From: Macquaria australasica
Lineage: Eukaryota; Chordata; Actinopteri; Centrarchiformes; Percichthyidae
NCBI GenBank assembly: GCA_005408345.1
Contig: SEMN01000058.1
Location: forward strand, 1,698,501-1,762,500
DNA length: 64,000 nt
Direction of reading: 5' to 3'
The position numbers and the translations under genes were made by a program. Of the stretch, positions 48,437-63,400 are shown in pieces. Below the pieces are notes generated by a model, which saw only the letters and a list, made by a program, of their open reading frames with translations, did no database searches and had not been told where the DNA came from. How positions within the stretch are numbered: the first letter of the stretch is position 1; each line of letters starts with the position of its first letter.

Positions 48437-51400
48437 TATATGACACTTTTGCTGGCCGCTGGAACGCTAAAAATTTCCCCGCTGTGGGACAATAAAGGCT
48501 TATCTCTCTCTCTTAAAACCTATAACTCTTGTGAGATTTTCTGTGTCTGAAAATGTTACTGCTTCGATAAGTTTTATGATGGCTTATTTAGAAAAGCCCA
48601 TAAAATTCAGAGTATTGAGCAAAAATAACATAACTAGACCACGTACTTTGAATGTGCTTTGTTCCCAATGAGCACCACACCCTCTCTTCGTTAGTTCAAA
48701 CCGAAGGAGGCTTGAACACTTGCAGTTAATTATATATTTCACATTTGGTTCCATGTAAATAATAAAAAATAATTCAACACTGAAGATCAAATTTGGGCTT
48801 TCCTGAGAATGGTGCTTCCCTTCCATTTTGGGCAATTTTAACACCTGAAATGCTTCTACTGCCACCTCCTGACATCTGTTTTAGGTCAAGACCATGCTAT
48901 TATTTTGTATTCTATAAGAAAAAAAGCTATGTTTCAATAAATATTGCAAATAATGCTCAAATCAAAGCTAAAGCCATTGGCCATACTATTCAAACCTGAC
49001 CAGTGGGTTTTAACTGCTCAAGGTTGTCAGATTTCACCTGTCCTGTAACAGGTGACTCAACAACACAGATGAGCCTCTAAATTATTCTGCATTATGTAAT
49101 TTGCTGAACATCTGTGCATACGCTCACCTCCCTCCCACCACTGCACTTTGTTCCAGATAATCCTTTATACAATGCTTATTATCCTCTGATATTGTTCTTT
49201 CATTTTTATACTTTGTATGATGAGGTTGTGGGATGGGTAGGTGGCCATGAGATTTTTCATTAATTTTGTTTAACACTATGCACTGTGAGCGCAATGTACA
49301 GGGAGGATGTGCTTAGATTTTTTTTATTGACTCTGCATTTATATTACATATTACATTATATTTTTGAAATTATGACAGAAAAGGTGCTGTAATCAAAGTG
49401 GTCAAAACAGTCTGTAATCACACCAAACAAGCAACACATTACCAACACGCCTGCTATTTTCATAGCTATTTGCTGATTTAATGGCTGCTTGTCAGTGATG
49501 GAGGCTCAATATATAACCTCCTAAGTGAGAAGCACAAAAATCAGAAATTGTGGGGACACAACTTACAGTAATCTGTCAGTGTCTTACTCTGTGTTTATGT
49601 TATCTCTCTTTTCCAGTTAGGTTTTACATTGTGAGACTGTAATAACTGAGGAAATACTTCATATCAACTCAGCTCTAGAGGAAGACAAACAGGAGGACTA
49701 CAGGAACAGCCTGGCATCATGGGGATTGCGGTCTACAACATCTCCGCCACCTCAGCCAGAGTGAGCTGGCCGTCGTCCCCCAGCTGCCTGGACACCTTCT
49801 ACAGCGTCATGTATGACCCAAACTGGAACAGCCTGCTGATGGGCTACAAGCGCAAGAGTTTCATGCACGAGGAACGCATCCCCGTCAGTCAGACCAGCAC
49901 ACACCTGGCCAACCTCCTCCCCCAGACCGCCTACTTCTTGTGTGTGACGTGTCAGGCAGCCAATCCGGTGCGGGACCAGTGCCAGGTGTTCAGCACTCTG
50001 AGTGACAGCAGCGAAGGTCACGACAGAGCTGGCTGGGAGCTCGCCATGGGCGTCTGGCTGACCTGCTGCATCTTGCTCCTGGTCATCGCTGGCATCCTGT
50101 TGTGGGGATGTCTCCATACCATCTGCTCCATCCCCAGTCAGGCCGCAGACAACTGCCATGTGGTGACCAACTCAACCCGCCAAGACATGTCTGGATCTGG
50201 ACGCCTCTACACTCCCAGAAGCAGCAGCGAGGACAGCGCCAAACATGCCACCATCATACAACCCCCCCTCCTCTCAGCGCAGACCAGTGGCCACATAATT
50301 ACCCAGGACCATGAGCTGAGGGTGCTCGCTAAGCTGTCTGGCACTGAGCCAGTATGAATCAACTGGATTGAGGTCATCACAGCATTGTTCTGCCCAGACT
50401 GAATTGTCACTGAGTATTTTTATCCACTGATGAAATCCTATGGAGGAAAAAACCCCAACTAATCTGTGCTCTTGAATTACTAATTCATGCTCTCGATTTA
50501 ATCATTCGTGCTCTCGAATTATGAATTTGTGCTCTCGATTTACTAACTCGTGCTCTCGATTTACTAACTCGTGCTCTCAATTTACTAACTCGTGCTCTCA
50601 ATTTACTAACTCGTGCTCTCGATTTACTAACTCGTGCTCTCGATTTACTAATTCGTGCTCTCGATCTACTAATTCGTGCTCTCGATATATTAATTCGTGC
50701 TCTCGATTTACTAACTCGTGCTCTCATATTATTAATTCGTGCTCTCGATTTACTAATTCGTGCTCTCGATTTACTAATTCATGCTCTCGATTTACTAATT
50801 CATGCTCTCGATCTACTAATTCGTGCTCTCGATTTACTAACTCGTGCTCTCATATTATTAATTCGTGCTCTCGATTTACTAATTCGTGCTCTCAAATTAT
50901 TAATTCGTGCTCTCATATTATTAATTCGTGCTCTCGATTTACTAATTCGTGCTCTCAAATTATTAATTCGTGCTCTCAATTTACTAATTCGTGCTCTCGA
51001 TTTACTAATTCGTGCTCTCGATTTACTAATTCGTGCTCTCTCGTGCTCTCAATTTAATAATTCGTGCTCTCAATTTAAAAGTTCGTGCAACATTCATTGA
51101 GAGCACAAATTAAGTAATCTGTGCACAAATTATTAAATCGAGTACAAATAAGTTTTTTTTCTCCACGACACCTCCCGGGCTCCATAAAATCCTATTTGTG
51201 TTAAAGTGAAATAAGAATGTTTTCACAGGAACCATTTAAAACAAAATTTTGCTTTGCTACTCTAATGATAAATGTTTTGCTAATGCAACACTTGATTTAT
51301 CCTGTCTATATAATTTGTTCCATTTAATGTTTCTCATGTAAATAAAAAGTTCATGAAGGACTATTTGATCAAAGTGTTCTTGTGATATAAATTTAGGTTT

Positions 51401-54400
51401 CTGCATACAAACACCTACATTTTTTTCCTGTTTACCTCGCACATGTCAGATATTTCACACACATTGTTTCCCATAATGATGCTTTTCCACTTGTAATCTT
51501 CAGGTATATATTACTAACATGTTGTGAATGTTTGGCTTCAACATGTGGACTCAGGAGAGGTCATACACAGCCAGTCATGCCAGAAGTTAATAAAAATCTC
51601 CTCCACATGGAATCCAAGAAAATGAATTGAAAGGACAATGCTTTCTCTGTGGCATACTGACCTTTGATCCGTACAAGTACTGGGGCTGAGCGTTGGGTGG
51701 TTTGTCCCTCTGGAACTCCTGAGAGAAGGGCAGGATGGTGCGCACAAACCTGAACACACAGATAGAGATTCATCAAACATGTATTGCTACCAACATCAGT
51801 CTATAATGCACATAATAAGGGATGGCAGGAGGTTTAGACACACACACACACAGACACACACAGACACACAGACACACACACACACACACGTATGGGTTGC
51901 CTCCCCCAGTCCTGCTGTAGATAACCTTGCAGCAGTATTGTGTTGCAGAAACAGCTTTATCATCAGAGATACAAATAAGCAAACAGCAGCAAATAAAATA
52001 TGTACAAACCAAACATTTAACATGAAATATTTGTGGCTTACACAACAGACAACTTCAAAATGTGTGTTTGTTTACAGACTATATGGAGGCTGTTGCTGCT
52101 TATTTGAAAAGACCCCCACTGAGAATGCCTCCTTCTCATCCACATATTATAAGGTTTCTCCTCTGGCTGGGATCTTGTGTAGTACATACAACAGTCTGCT
52201 GCAATCAGGGATCTGATTCCATATAAGCAGCAAATAAGCAAATAGTGATACAGTATATCTAACTGGGATCTTTATTAGTTGCTTTTCTACTGTGGTCCAC
52301 TGGAGCTTTGTTGCCGGGTTGCAGACCTCTTAATAACATCAGGGCTAAAACAAACAAAGCTTTATTTTGCTGTATTTACAGTAGCTCCCCAAAATGTTCA
52401 GACTTAAGGCAGACAGAAGGTTTTGACTATTTGCCAATACTCACTACCCAGATTAACCTGTTGTTGTTGAGCCCCTATTGACCCTCACTGTACATGGTAG
52501 CTTCATTATTTCCCCAGACATGCAGAAATCAACAAGTACTCTAGAGCTGAAACGATTAATTGAGAAGTTGATCAACAGAAAACTATAAAAAGGAAACTGT
52601 AAGTCATTTTTTCAAGTCATGTTCACTGGTTCCAGCTTCTAAAATGTGAATATCTGCTGGTTTTCTTCGTGTCTGTGATACTAAACTCAGTGTCTTTGGG
52701 TGTCTTTTGGTCGGACAGTGCAATTAATTTATGTTAACTTGGGCTTTGGGGAATTGTGATGCCCATTTTTCACTACTTTCTGACATTTTACACACTAAAC
52801 ACTAAAAACAACTTTATTTAGGAATATATATACTGTATATATGCATATGAGCAATTAATATAAACACAATATAAACTAAAATAATTACGTTTTTAAAACT
52901 AGACACAGGGCTTCTGATCAAGACCAGGGCCACAAGATTAGGCAATGAGGGATCTGTCTTACTGCACTTTAGTGGTGCAAATGCCTGAACAAATTAATGC
53001 AAATAATCAAATTACATACACCCAGTTATATATGGAGTGAACCTGGGGCTTTTTTGGCCCCTGGAGGTCTGAGGCCCTGGGGCAGTTGCCCACCTTGGTA
53101 ATCCAGCCTTGCTACTAGTGATGCTAGTTGTATTTACATTTATGTGTTTCACTCTGGGTTTATCATTCTGACCATATTTTATGTTTATTTTCATTTTGAA
53201 ATGATTGTCTGAGCCTGAACAGGTGATTTACAAGCTGACACTGTCACTGTGTGCCACCTGTGTACTATGTAATTAATGACTGATGTAACTACTATGATGA
53301 CAGCATGCTGGCAGGAATTCATGTTTTGAAAAACATTTGGCTTGATAGCTATTTTGTACTATATCTCTTTTAAACAGTTCATTAGCTAAGTAGTTTACCA
53401 CCAGTACTCTCTAAATCCAGAAAGGACAGGCGTCTTAATGACAGCAACAGTTGATTGTGACTCAGACAGTGACCCAAACTAACACACCTGTTGGTGGAGC
53501 CGTTGTAGCAGTAGTTGGGCAAGAAGTCATAATTGAGCTCCCAGAAGACGTGCAGCGTTATCCGGCCGTAGGGGGCCGACACGTTGTGGTTGGCCTCGCG
53601 GAACATGGCGTCCAAGCTGTCCAGAGTCAAGAACTTACTGAGGAGCTTGTGCGTCATGCGATTGATGTCCAGAAGTCCTTCCAGTTCCTTTAACGAGTAA
53701 GACACAGAAAAATAGTCCACAACTTTACACTGACACGCATAGTAAAATAATAGCAGCAAACACAAAAATACTCATACATAGAAAAAAAAAAGAGGATGTT
53801 AGTCATTCAAAAAGATTCAAATGAACATACCATGATTGAGGTGAGGTCCTCGCTCTCGAAGCGGTTGATGGCCAGCTCTAGGGACTTGTAAAGAGCAGCT
53901 GAAACCCTCTGAGTGATGAGCCTGTTCAGATCGATGGAGCGGCCTAGAAGCTGAGATTCACAATCAATTAGTGAGGCAGACACAACATGACGCCAAAATA
54001 ATGAAGGTGGCAGTGCAGAGCGGTCCAAATGCGTGACTGGCACAGCATATACCTGGACGTGGCGTTGCTTCAGCAGCGTCTCGTAGCGGTTGGAGGCCGG
54101 CCAGGGAATGTTGGCCCCTTGGTTCTTGCAGTCGGTTCTCAAACGTTTGTCAAGCAGAAGACTGAGGGATTCAAATAAACAGAGACACAGGGTGTTTCCA
54201 TAAAAGTGGGATTGCATGATATAAACTAGTGTCTGACGTACCCCCACATTCCTATCAGATTAACTCAATTACCTCTTCATCAGCACCACACGTCATGTTC
54301 AGGTTGTTTTCGTCAAGTTTGCATTCCTACTACTAACACTTGGCAACAATTAATGCATTACTTTTAGCTAACTATTTAAACTTCTCTGCTAGCTTGCTAA

Positions 54401-57400
54401 CTAGTTTTCATGAACTCTCAGTGGCAACAGTTAGCTTTAGGATGTTATAACTGACTGTGGTTGGTGGGAGGTTTGTACTGTGTGCAGTAGCTTACTGATT
54501 GTTGTGACAATAAATTTACTAAAGATCAGTATTACACCTATTTGGACGGTTCTGTTTGGATGGTTTTTTATATATCCACTGCAAATATTTAGATTTTTAG
54601 TTAGATTTTAAATTAGTTGAGCTACTCCACACTCTTTACATGTAACCCCTGGCAACTGCTGAAGTACCCCCTGTGGTACAGTAATAAACCCTTACATCCA
54701 AATACATACAAATGGAACAGTGTGAAAAAGGAATAAAGAAGCACATACGGACAATTCACCTACCTTCCTGCTAGAATCTTGTAGTAGGCAAATATCTGAT
54801 CAGCCAGCTTGTAGACAAACTGATCGAAGCACAAGTTCACCTGAAATAACAAAAGAGGTTCAAATGAAAATGTATGTTTCAATCTGTGACGACCATCTTA
54901 ACGGGGAAGAGACTATCTACCATAAAACACTGCTGTTCACAATTTTAAAATGTTGCTCTTGCAAAAACATTTAAATTAATTTAGCACAATGTTTTGGTTA
55001 GTACTAGGGAATAGAATGAATAAAACATGGTGTTTCGGTAGCGGCTCGGTAGGGGAAAAAAAGCCATTTTCATTGGTTTTGGTAACATGACAAAAAAAAG
55101 ACACAACCCACAGCGTGTTCCTAATCTTTATATACATTTTCAACTCTTTTCTATTAAGAGTTGACATGAACAATGCTGATATGTAGGCCTGTAGTCCTTT
55201 TTTCTTCGACAACTGTCATACCTTGTCAACTCTTTGTTGTTATTCCAACAGCATGTACTGTACATACACACTAACAAAGCTTTTTGTTACATTAGTTCCA
55301 TTTGTATAAGCTGTCACATAATGACTAGAAATGCACTGTAATAATACCACATACAGTGGACAGGCGACTGAGAACAGATGTGCCAAACAGATGCATGGAA
55401 TTTGTTTACACACAACTCTTATGGAAAGGTAAATTTCTGTGTTGTTGTTTCTCCATCGCATCAAAGCATCCAGTACACACACCAAATATTTCATTACCTC
55501 AGCCTCTATTTCGTCATAGAGGAACTGCTTCTTGAATTTGGTCAGGGCGTAGTGCGCACTGTCGTTGTACAAATCCAGGGGATACAGCACATACCTGGAG
55601 GGGATTAAAGCAGAAAGTTTAATTCCAAAGTGCCTTCATTTGGATTCAAGAGTGAAGAAAATGCCCCCCCTACAAGTGTTACACTATGAATTTATTCAGC
55701 AATATGAATACAGGCAGATACTGGAATATGGCAACTTGTTAAAAAGAAGGAAGGCTGATAGAAAGAAACAGCAAAGCCTCCAGTTTGGTTCATATAGTTA
55801 TGGAAATGTAGTGAGATACAAAAAGTGCAGAAAGTAAAACAACCATTATATCTGTCAAACCAGATAAATCCAGTCCTGATGACTCTTTTTAGTCTTTTCA
55901 GACACAAGTAGTGTTTCTGTACAGTCAGCTTCATAAATATTGAGACAGAAATCCAAATTTATATGGGTTCCATAAAACGATTACTGTCAGTATTAAATAT
56001 CTTTATGGTTGAAATGCAGACTCTTTTTTTTTATTATTTTTTTTTTTTTAGCAATTTTGGGTTAATAGTTGAAGAATTACAGCACTTATGATTCATGCCG
56101 GTTGATGTGCTTAATGGATTATGTAAAACCTGCCTCGTATCAACATAATCCTGCAGCAAAGATTTAAAACAGACATGACAACATTTACGGTTAATCCCAA
56201 TTTTTTTAGGATTTTTACCCAGGGTCCTTTTTGAAAACACGAGATAAGAAAATAAACAGTGACGCTGCTGAATGCCTCTGGCCAGTCATGCCATTAAATA
56301 ATCTCAAAGAACCAGAACAAAATGTTGTGCTTTAATTTTGACAAGACAAAGGCACAGTGAGGCATCTTAGTACTTCCAACCATCAAATTACACCATGGAA
56401 CTTGTTTGTCCCATAAAGAAAACAAACAGTGGTGCCATTTCTGGACATTGGCATTTTTAAACCCATTGTTGCTGCTTCTCAATATCCAAAAGTGTCATTA
56501 ACCCAAAATTACACAATAGTTTCCACTGCTTGATGGATGATTCACATGCTAATTTAGATAATTGTGCAGAGCTGATAGAAACTAAAGAAAAGCTCCCTGA
56601 AATACACACAACTAAAATGTCTGGATGTCTAAACCATTATAGGAGGAAATTTTGTTGGATTGGGAGCAAAAGCAGCACGTTAGCAGCAGCAGCTTCACTG
56701 TCCCATCTGTGTCTACACAGGATGCTTTCAGGCACAGTACTGAGTGTAGGTCACCCGCATTGTGGCAGCGCTCAGAGCCCAACACACAATCACTATTATC
56801 TTTGTCACCGAAAACAAAAAGATACTGTACGCCATCCTTACTCCATCATGGATGCTTCCTTTGTCTCCAGGATGTGGTCGGTGAGGATCCAGGGCATAGA
56901 CATCTCGATGGGGAACTGGATCCTGCGGCCCATTGTGAGCTCCAGGAAGAACTCCCTGAACCAGAGCTGGGAGAGGTCACAACACTGCTGCAAGGTCTCT
57001 GCATAGAAGAAGAGTATAGAAACAGGTTTTATTAGAGAGCCTCCATCTAACAGCAGCTATAGAGCATGCAAGGGGCTCTGAAGAGTTAAGGGGTCATGCT
57101 GTTCTTCTTTCTTACCACTGAAGTTCAGCAGATGGGTGTAAAAGAAGGACTCGCGGTGAAACTTCTCAATGTCCAGGATGGTGGGGCCTTCCAGACTGCT
57201 GCGCAGAGTCTTCTTAGAGCCACTTTTGTCTGCAACAAGAGACTCCAGCATAGTCCTCACCATGTAGAGCTGCATATAAAGAACAGTAGCAGAGCGAAAA
57301 GCCACAGTAAATGATTAACTGGGGAAAAAAAGAGAAACGATGGAAGTGAAATCTTATTAGTGTTAGCACCCTGGTGGTGACCTTGGTGGCACCACACATC

Positions 57401-60400
57401 CTTCAAATACTTGTATTCTCATCTCAATATAGGTGGATGGGCTTGTAGAAAAGCTCCTCTCTCTGTGTTGCCTCCTACATGTCACAAAATAGTATCTCAT
57501 TAAAAAGAAAATTTACTCAAATGTGAATTTCCCTCTTGTTTCTGTCTGGTCTTTCCACCATAGCAAAGCGGCAGCATCAGGGACGCTGCAGTACATTTTC
57601 CTTTTGATTATCTCTCAAAATACGCTTGAGTTCACCCCAGTGGGCAGCATTTCCTTAGACCTATTTTCATCTCTGTAATTTACTACTCAAAAACGCTAGA
57701 GTTGAAATCTGTTGATTCCAGGGAGATAAACACAGAAGGTTGTTTAGCTGAGATTTATAGTCCTGCACCTGGAACACAGATTAGTTCTTGGAACTGAGCT
57801 CTAAGCCGATAAATCTGCTTGGTTTATGCAACATAAGAGACGCTACTACAAAATGACAATATGTGCGATGCATAACATAATTGCACAGATGATTACTATT
57901 CAGAACTGTAATGTATGGGTCTAAACAGAGCAGCACGAGTGTACTCTGAGTAGTAAGGCTTATTAAAGAGGTAGTGCACACTTAAACATGCTTTTTGAGC
58001 TGTAAACTAAATGATAGTAAATATTGACATTTCTTACCAAATGTATAAAAATCTGCATTTCATGAGTTGAAAATGCCATCTACAGGAAGTGAAGAGAGAA
58101 CAATACAGAATACAGAACAGGCTGGTTTAGGAGGCAGAGCAACCCTGCCTGAGATCTTCTGAGCTCATATTATCTCCTTATCCAGGAGTGATTCATCTTT
58201 GACATGATATGTTGCAAACCTGAGCTCAAATCTGAAGTGCTAGAGGGGCACTGTGAGCTGCAAAGCCTGATTAATGTGGACTTACAGCAGCCTGGGTCAC
58301 AGCGTGTAAGACCTTGGAGGTGTGGGAAAGGATAACGAGAGGAAAGGTTAAAGCGAGGTGTGTTAAAGAAAGAGGCCCGGAGGTGAGACCTGTGTGCTGG
58401 AGGGCCCCACTGCACGGCGAGGGACCTTGATGTCAAAGCCACCCTTGGGATCTTTTTCTCCACGCAGGGCGGGGTCGTTGTGTGGCTCCCGGCCGGTCTC
58501 CCAGTCGCACACCGTCTTCCGGATGGCCTGGAGGACGCTGCAGTGAGACGACAAATCAAAAACCGACGTGAGTTTTCCCATCAACCATTGGCTAGGGAGT
58601 CTGTGGAAACTGTTACACACACTGCAATTGCGGCATACAGCTTCCCTGGTGAATTATGAATGTGATAAAGTACACAGAAAATATTGTAGCTGTGACCAAT
58701 TTGCTGGAGTGCCTTAGCAACTCAGTAGGGTTCAGAGATCTCTAAAGGAGCAGCTGCACATGAGTTTACTGGAGCATTCAGGGACATCTGCAAGAAAACA
58801 GATTCACCATCAGATCTAAAATGACTATACTTCATACACAAATATGGTTATGAAAACAGCTAAATCTTAAAGTTCAGCCTTCGTACATTCATGGCAATGG
58901 TCTTAAAAGTAATATATTTGAATATTTCTATTAATGAAACCTGCAATACCTAACTCATTTTTTGGACACTTGGGGGCAGCAGAAACAAGTTGTAAACACA
59001 ATGGTGACATATCACCTTTTGAGTTGATATGTCAAACATTAGCATTCATTTGGAGTTGTGTTTTTGTCCACCTAACAAATGTAAGTGCAATATTCACTTT
59101 CGTTTTAGCTCTGTTTTTGGTCTCCACCAGCTCCTGAGGGAAATATCTGGCTCTTTAGCTTCTAAACGCTCCACTATGTTAGTTAGCTAGTTGCTAACTT
59201 TATCTGTCTGCCGTTTGGTGCTAGGAAGTTAGCATACAGTGAGGGGGCTCTTAGAACTTTTCCCTTGAAAACGGCTGCCTGCTGCGGCCGAAAACGACGC
59301 TATGAGAGTGAACCAAAACAGTAAGGTTGCGGGTCAGAAAGTCAAAACAACGATCTCAAAGATGCTACAAAGCTCCATAGAGCTGAGAGAAACTGTCAAG
59401 TAATCTGTAAATTCATCACATTTCACATTACAGGTAGTTAATTGAGCCATTGTTATTATAAAAATATTGAGCATAGCAGCTTTAAAACACATCCCCAGAG
59501 GCTGGAAAGCCAGACAAGAGATTATTTACTTTTATACTCACGTCCTTCACTGATGAAGGAGCTGTGAAAAGTGGTGCCACTTTCTGAGCCATAAAAACTA
59601 CTTGTGTTGCATAATCCAAGTCTCAGGTATCCACTTGTAAGCTCAATATGTCTGAAACACATGTTGTTGTTTTAGTAACTATTGCAAAATAAGCCACTCC
59701 TGCAAAATTCTCTCAAGTCTGCCTTTATTTGGTTCACTGGCCAGTAGTCCTACTGAGTCACAGCTTAATCAAGGAGTACAAGTACAACGTTTTTGTTAGC
59801 ATTCCACAGGGACGGAGATAGAATAATTCATACATACATGATAACTTTTGGGTGATATTATTAACACAATGATATATGTATGGGTGTTGAAATGTGAACG
59901 TGATCACTTGAATCATTTTGTGTGATCCATACCTCTGGATGACATTTTTCTTCTTCTTGATGGCCTGCCGCAGGGGGTCGCGCAGCGTGACTTGAGCAAA
60001 GTCCTGCAGAGCCGAGTAGATGGTGTGACGGATCGCGTGGTTGAACACGCTCTCCATGCGTCCCATCAACACCTGCAGTCCCTTTATCATTGCCATCACC
60101 TGCCGAAAGCACAACGTTTTAAATCAGTGACAAGACTGCCAGTAGTCCAAAAAACACACAAAAAAAAAAACACATGTATGTGAGGAAGTCGTGACTGACC
60201 TCCACAAGAGCAAACTTCTCCTCGCTTGTGTAGTTGTATCTGGTGGCTCTCTCATACTCCTCAGCATTGTCAGGGCACTCCTTGTTGGAGTACTTGTCAG
60301 TTGGATGAACCAGTTTCCAGGAGTACTGTGGGGAAAGTCAGAGTCAGAGATTTTAAAAGATGTGACCAGACCAAAACAAAAATCAACACCAACCATAAAT

Positions 60401-63400
60401 CAATCATGTGCTATCCATTAAAGCCACTACCAGAATAATATTTAACATGTTGATCTGCGACTCTATGCACTGTCAAAGAATTTACACAGGAAATAAAAAG
60501 CCACCAATACAGTCTCAACTATATCTCAACAGGAATTATTCATTCCATACATTTTCTTCTGTACAATTTGTGCTTCCTCACCACTTCCATGACGTGAGCA
60601 CTCCACTGGGAGAGCAGCTGCATGCCCTGCAGGGCCAAGTCAAACAGCTTCCTGTACTCAGAATCGGTCTTTTGGGCTTCCTGACGTCCTGATCCGGTCA
60701 CCACCTACATGGTCACAAATGGACACTTTAACACACACACCGAACCGAATGTGCCCATGGCTTAAAATCCTGACTCACTTACAGCACAGGTTAGTGAGAA
60801 GAGTTAAGAGTTAATTTTCAAAAATTGGTAAGAACTGTCCAGTGACTTAATGACATGTACGGAGTAGAAAAAACCCAGCAGAAAATTGCACCATATAGGA
60901 GGTGATCATTACATTTATTTTCCCATTCCCAACATTTCTGTCCTCAGTACATCAGCAATTTTGATCCACATGTCAGTCAGTTAAATTTCCATCTGAACCA
61001 CACTGAGTAGTGACTCCTGAAAATTCACTGGGACAAGACGTGCTGAAAAGCTTGTTACATCACCGCTGGGAATTCAAATGTCCCTCTTAAAGGAGACTGT
61101 CAAAACAGCCAAGTGGCGGACATACTGTACTTTTTAAATGGGTCACATTTGAGGTAGAAGTGAACGTATGCATTTAATGTACCGATCCACTCTTCAGCAG
61201 TATCAGTGTGTGCTCGCCTCAAAGGCAACGTAACACCAAACGTCACCAGCTGAGTACATGAGTGTCTCACTTCAAGCCCTATGGAATTCCATACTAACCT
61301 CGCTGTTGCTATAGCGAGCCAGCTCCGAGATGAAGCGCATATGATCATCGCGGATCTGAATCATCTGCTCACAGATGTTGTACTGGGGGCTGCTGGATAT
61401 AGACGTGCAAGTCCACCTAAGGGGGGGCAAGAGAGAGAAGAGAAGAGTGATGAATACAGGGAAGAAGAAAGACATACAAAGAGATAAACAAAACACAAGG
61501 CTTATTTTTTAAGGTGTGAAGTGGAACAAAAGACAACTATGCTTTCATTGTTACTTATTTGACAGTCGTATTGAAAGACAATCACGTTGAAAAATGAAAG
61601 GAAACATTCAACAGCAACAGCAGTGACAACAGCACACACAGTATACCAATATATCAGTGCATCTCAGAGAAAAACATTTTTAGTTAAGATGATGTGATGG
61701 CTGAGCAGTTAGAAGCATTCACCATTCACTAAGGTACAACAGCCAGAATTAGTATCACTTAACTGTAATGTGGCCTTTAAGACCAGGAAAACACAATATT
61801 TAAAGAATAAGGCCGGTGATATTCTATATCTTTCTTATTGTCAAAAAATCTTCACTTCTATTTGAGTAACTATTCTTAACAATAAGTTATTACAACTCAT
61901 ACTGATGAACATCCTGACAATTTCAAAGCGATCCATCTAATAGTTGTTGATAGATTTCAGTCAGGACCAAAGTGGTGGACTGATAGGACGCCCCAGTAGC
62001 TGACCTGTTAGAGCACATACCGTTAAGGCTGAGTCCTTACCGCAGCAACTTGACAGCACCACTGCTGTATGAGATCGTTCAATTTGTTTTCGTGCCGGAG
62101 TGTTTGAAGATTTTAATGAATGTCCAAATAACTCTGGATTGAGCATGTTTTTAAAGATTTTAAATGTCAGTAGCTCCACATCATAATGCCCCAAATTCCA
62201 CCTCAACAGCAGAAAGTTATTGAATTATTTATTGCAAATGAAATGGTGGGAACGATGAAATGAGCTTTCCCAGTGTTACAACTGCAGGAGGCATGAGATC
62301 AAAAAACAGACAAGCAGAGAAAAACCCTGACCTTACCCTGTCAGCAGGAACAACCTTTAACTGAACACCACTCTTTACATCTTCACACTCCACACTTGTA
62401 CTACTCTTGATTCACTCTACATTTATGGCATTTCAATTCCTAAACATCAGTTTGACAAGGTAAACGGTTTTTCTGTCAATGACCCTCTCTCATAGACACT
62501 TTCTGATCATATAAAAGAAAGTGTGTTGTCCTCTCACCTGGATTTGTTTTCTTCAAAGTGAGCACTGGTCTTGATGTAGCGGGACAACTCAATCTGCATG
62601 TCACCAAACAGAGGGACCACCTGGAGTTGCTGTGAACACCAACACACAGATTTGCATTATTAATACCATATTAAACAGTGGAAGCCCAGAACTAAACGAT
62701 TATCTCACTGAAAGGTACAAATGAACGAAAAGAAGGGTGCAAACAACCCACAGTGGAAAAGTGGTTGCCAAAGCAGACAAATTCATCGACTGAGTAAGTG
62801 AAAAAGTCCAAATGAAAATACTGACAAATATTCAAATCATCCCTAATCATAATATGTAAAAGCAGCTTATTTTCAGTCATTTTCTCGTGTCACTTTACAA
62901 TAATTTCAAAGAAATACTCTGCTGTAAATCAAGCATTTAGGATAATGTGCAATGAGATTAAAATGTATATCAGAGCTGAAATGATTAGTCAATTAATCAA
63001 TTAGTTGATCGACAAAAAAAAAAAAAAAATCGGCAACTATTTAATTGTTTAAGCAAAAATACCAAACATTCCCTTGTTTCAGCTACTCAAACGTGAATAT
63101 TAGCTGTTTTCTCTCTTTTAAATCATTGTAAATTTTATATATATTTAATATAATATATTTTGCGTTTTGTGACGGTCATTTTTCACTATTTCCTGACATT
63201 TTGTTGATCAATCAAGAAAATTATTGGCAGATAATCAATAATGAAAAGAATCGTTAGTTGCTGCTATATCTTATATTATAATTATTATTCACATTTACAG
63301 GCCATTGTTAACAATGTAAAACTAAAAAAAGACACTCTTTTTGGCCAGTTGTTTGTTTTTTTGTCCTTATTAAACTCTGGGAAAATGTAAAGGATGAATA

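Larger units (their letters stand above)
49617..51365 (+). other. FNDC9: FNDC9 terminal exon with UTRs (inferred)
   Basis: A splice acceptor with a pyrimidine tract (TATCTCTCTTTTCCAG) ends at 49616, about 100 bases before the FNDC9 start codon, so an upstream non-coding exon is likely. The first plus-strand AATAAA after the stop that I noted is at 51341-51346. If used, the 3' UTR is about 1 kb and contains the whole 21-bp minisatellite. Confidence 0.45.

Noticed and set aside
49752..50159. A 135-codon minus-strand frame
   Set aside because: It is the antisense shadow of FNDC9, which has clear family motifs.
50521..51057. A 178-codon plus-strand frame of CSRFTNS repeats as a novel repetitive protein
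   Set aside because: It is a by-product of a 21-bp tandem repeat with no stop in one frame. The opposite strand is also open, and there is no start context, domain or conservation signal.
50468..51085. Regularly spaced repeats as a CRISPR array
   Set aside because: The repeats are directly joined with no unique spacers, in a vertebrate intron with no cas genes.
61993..62045. A possible tRNA gene
   Set aside because: Only a tRNA-like head is present. There is no complete B box or acceptor stem pairing, and the text resembles the start of tRNA-derived SINEs.
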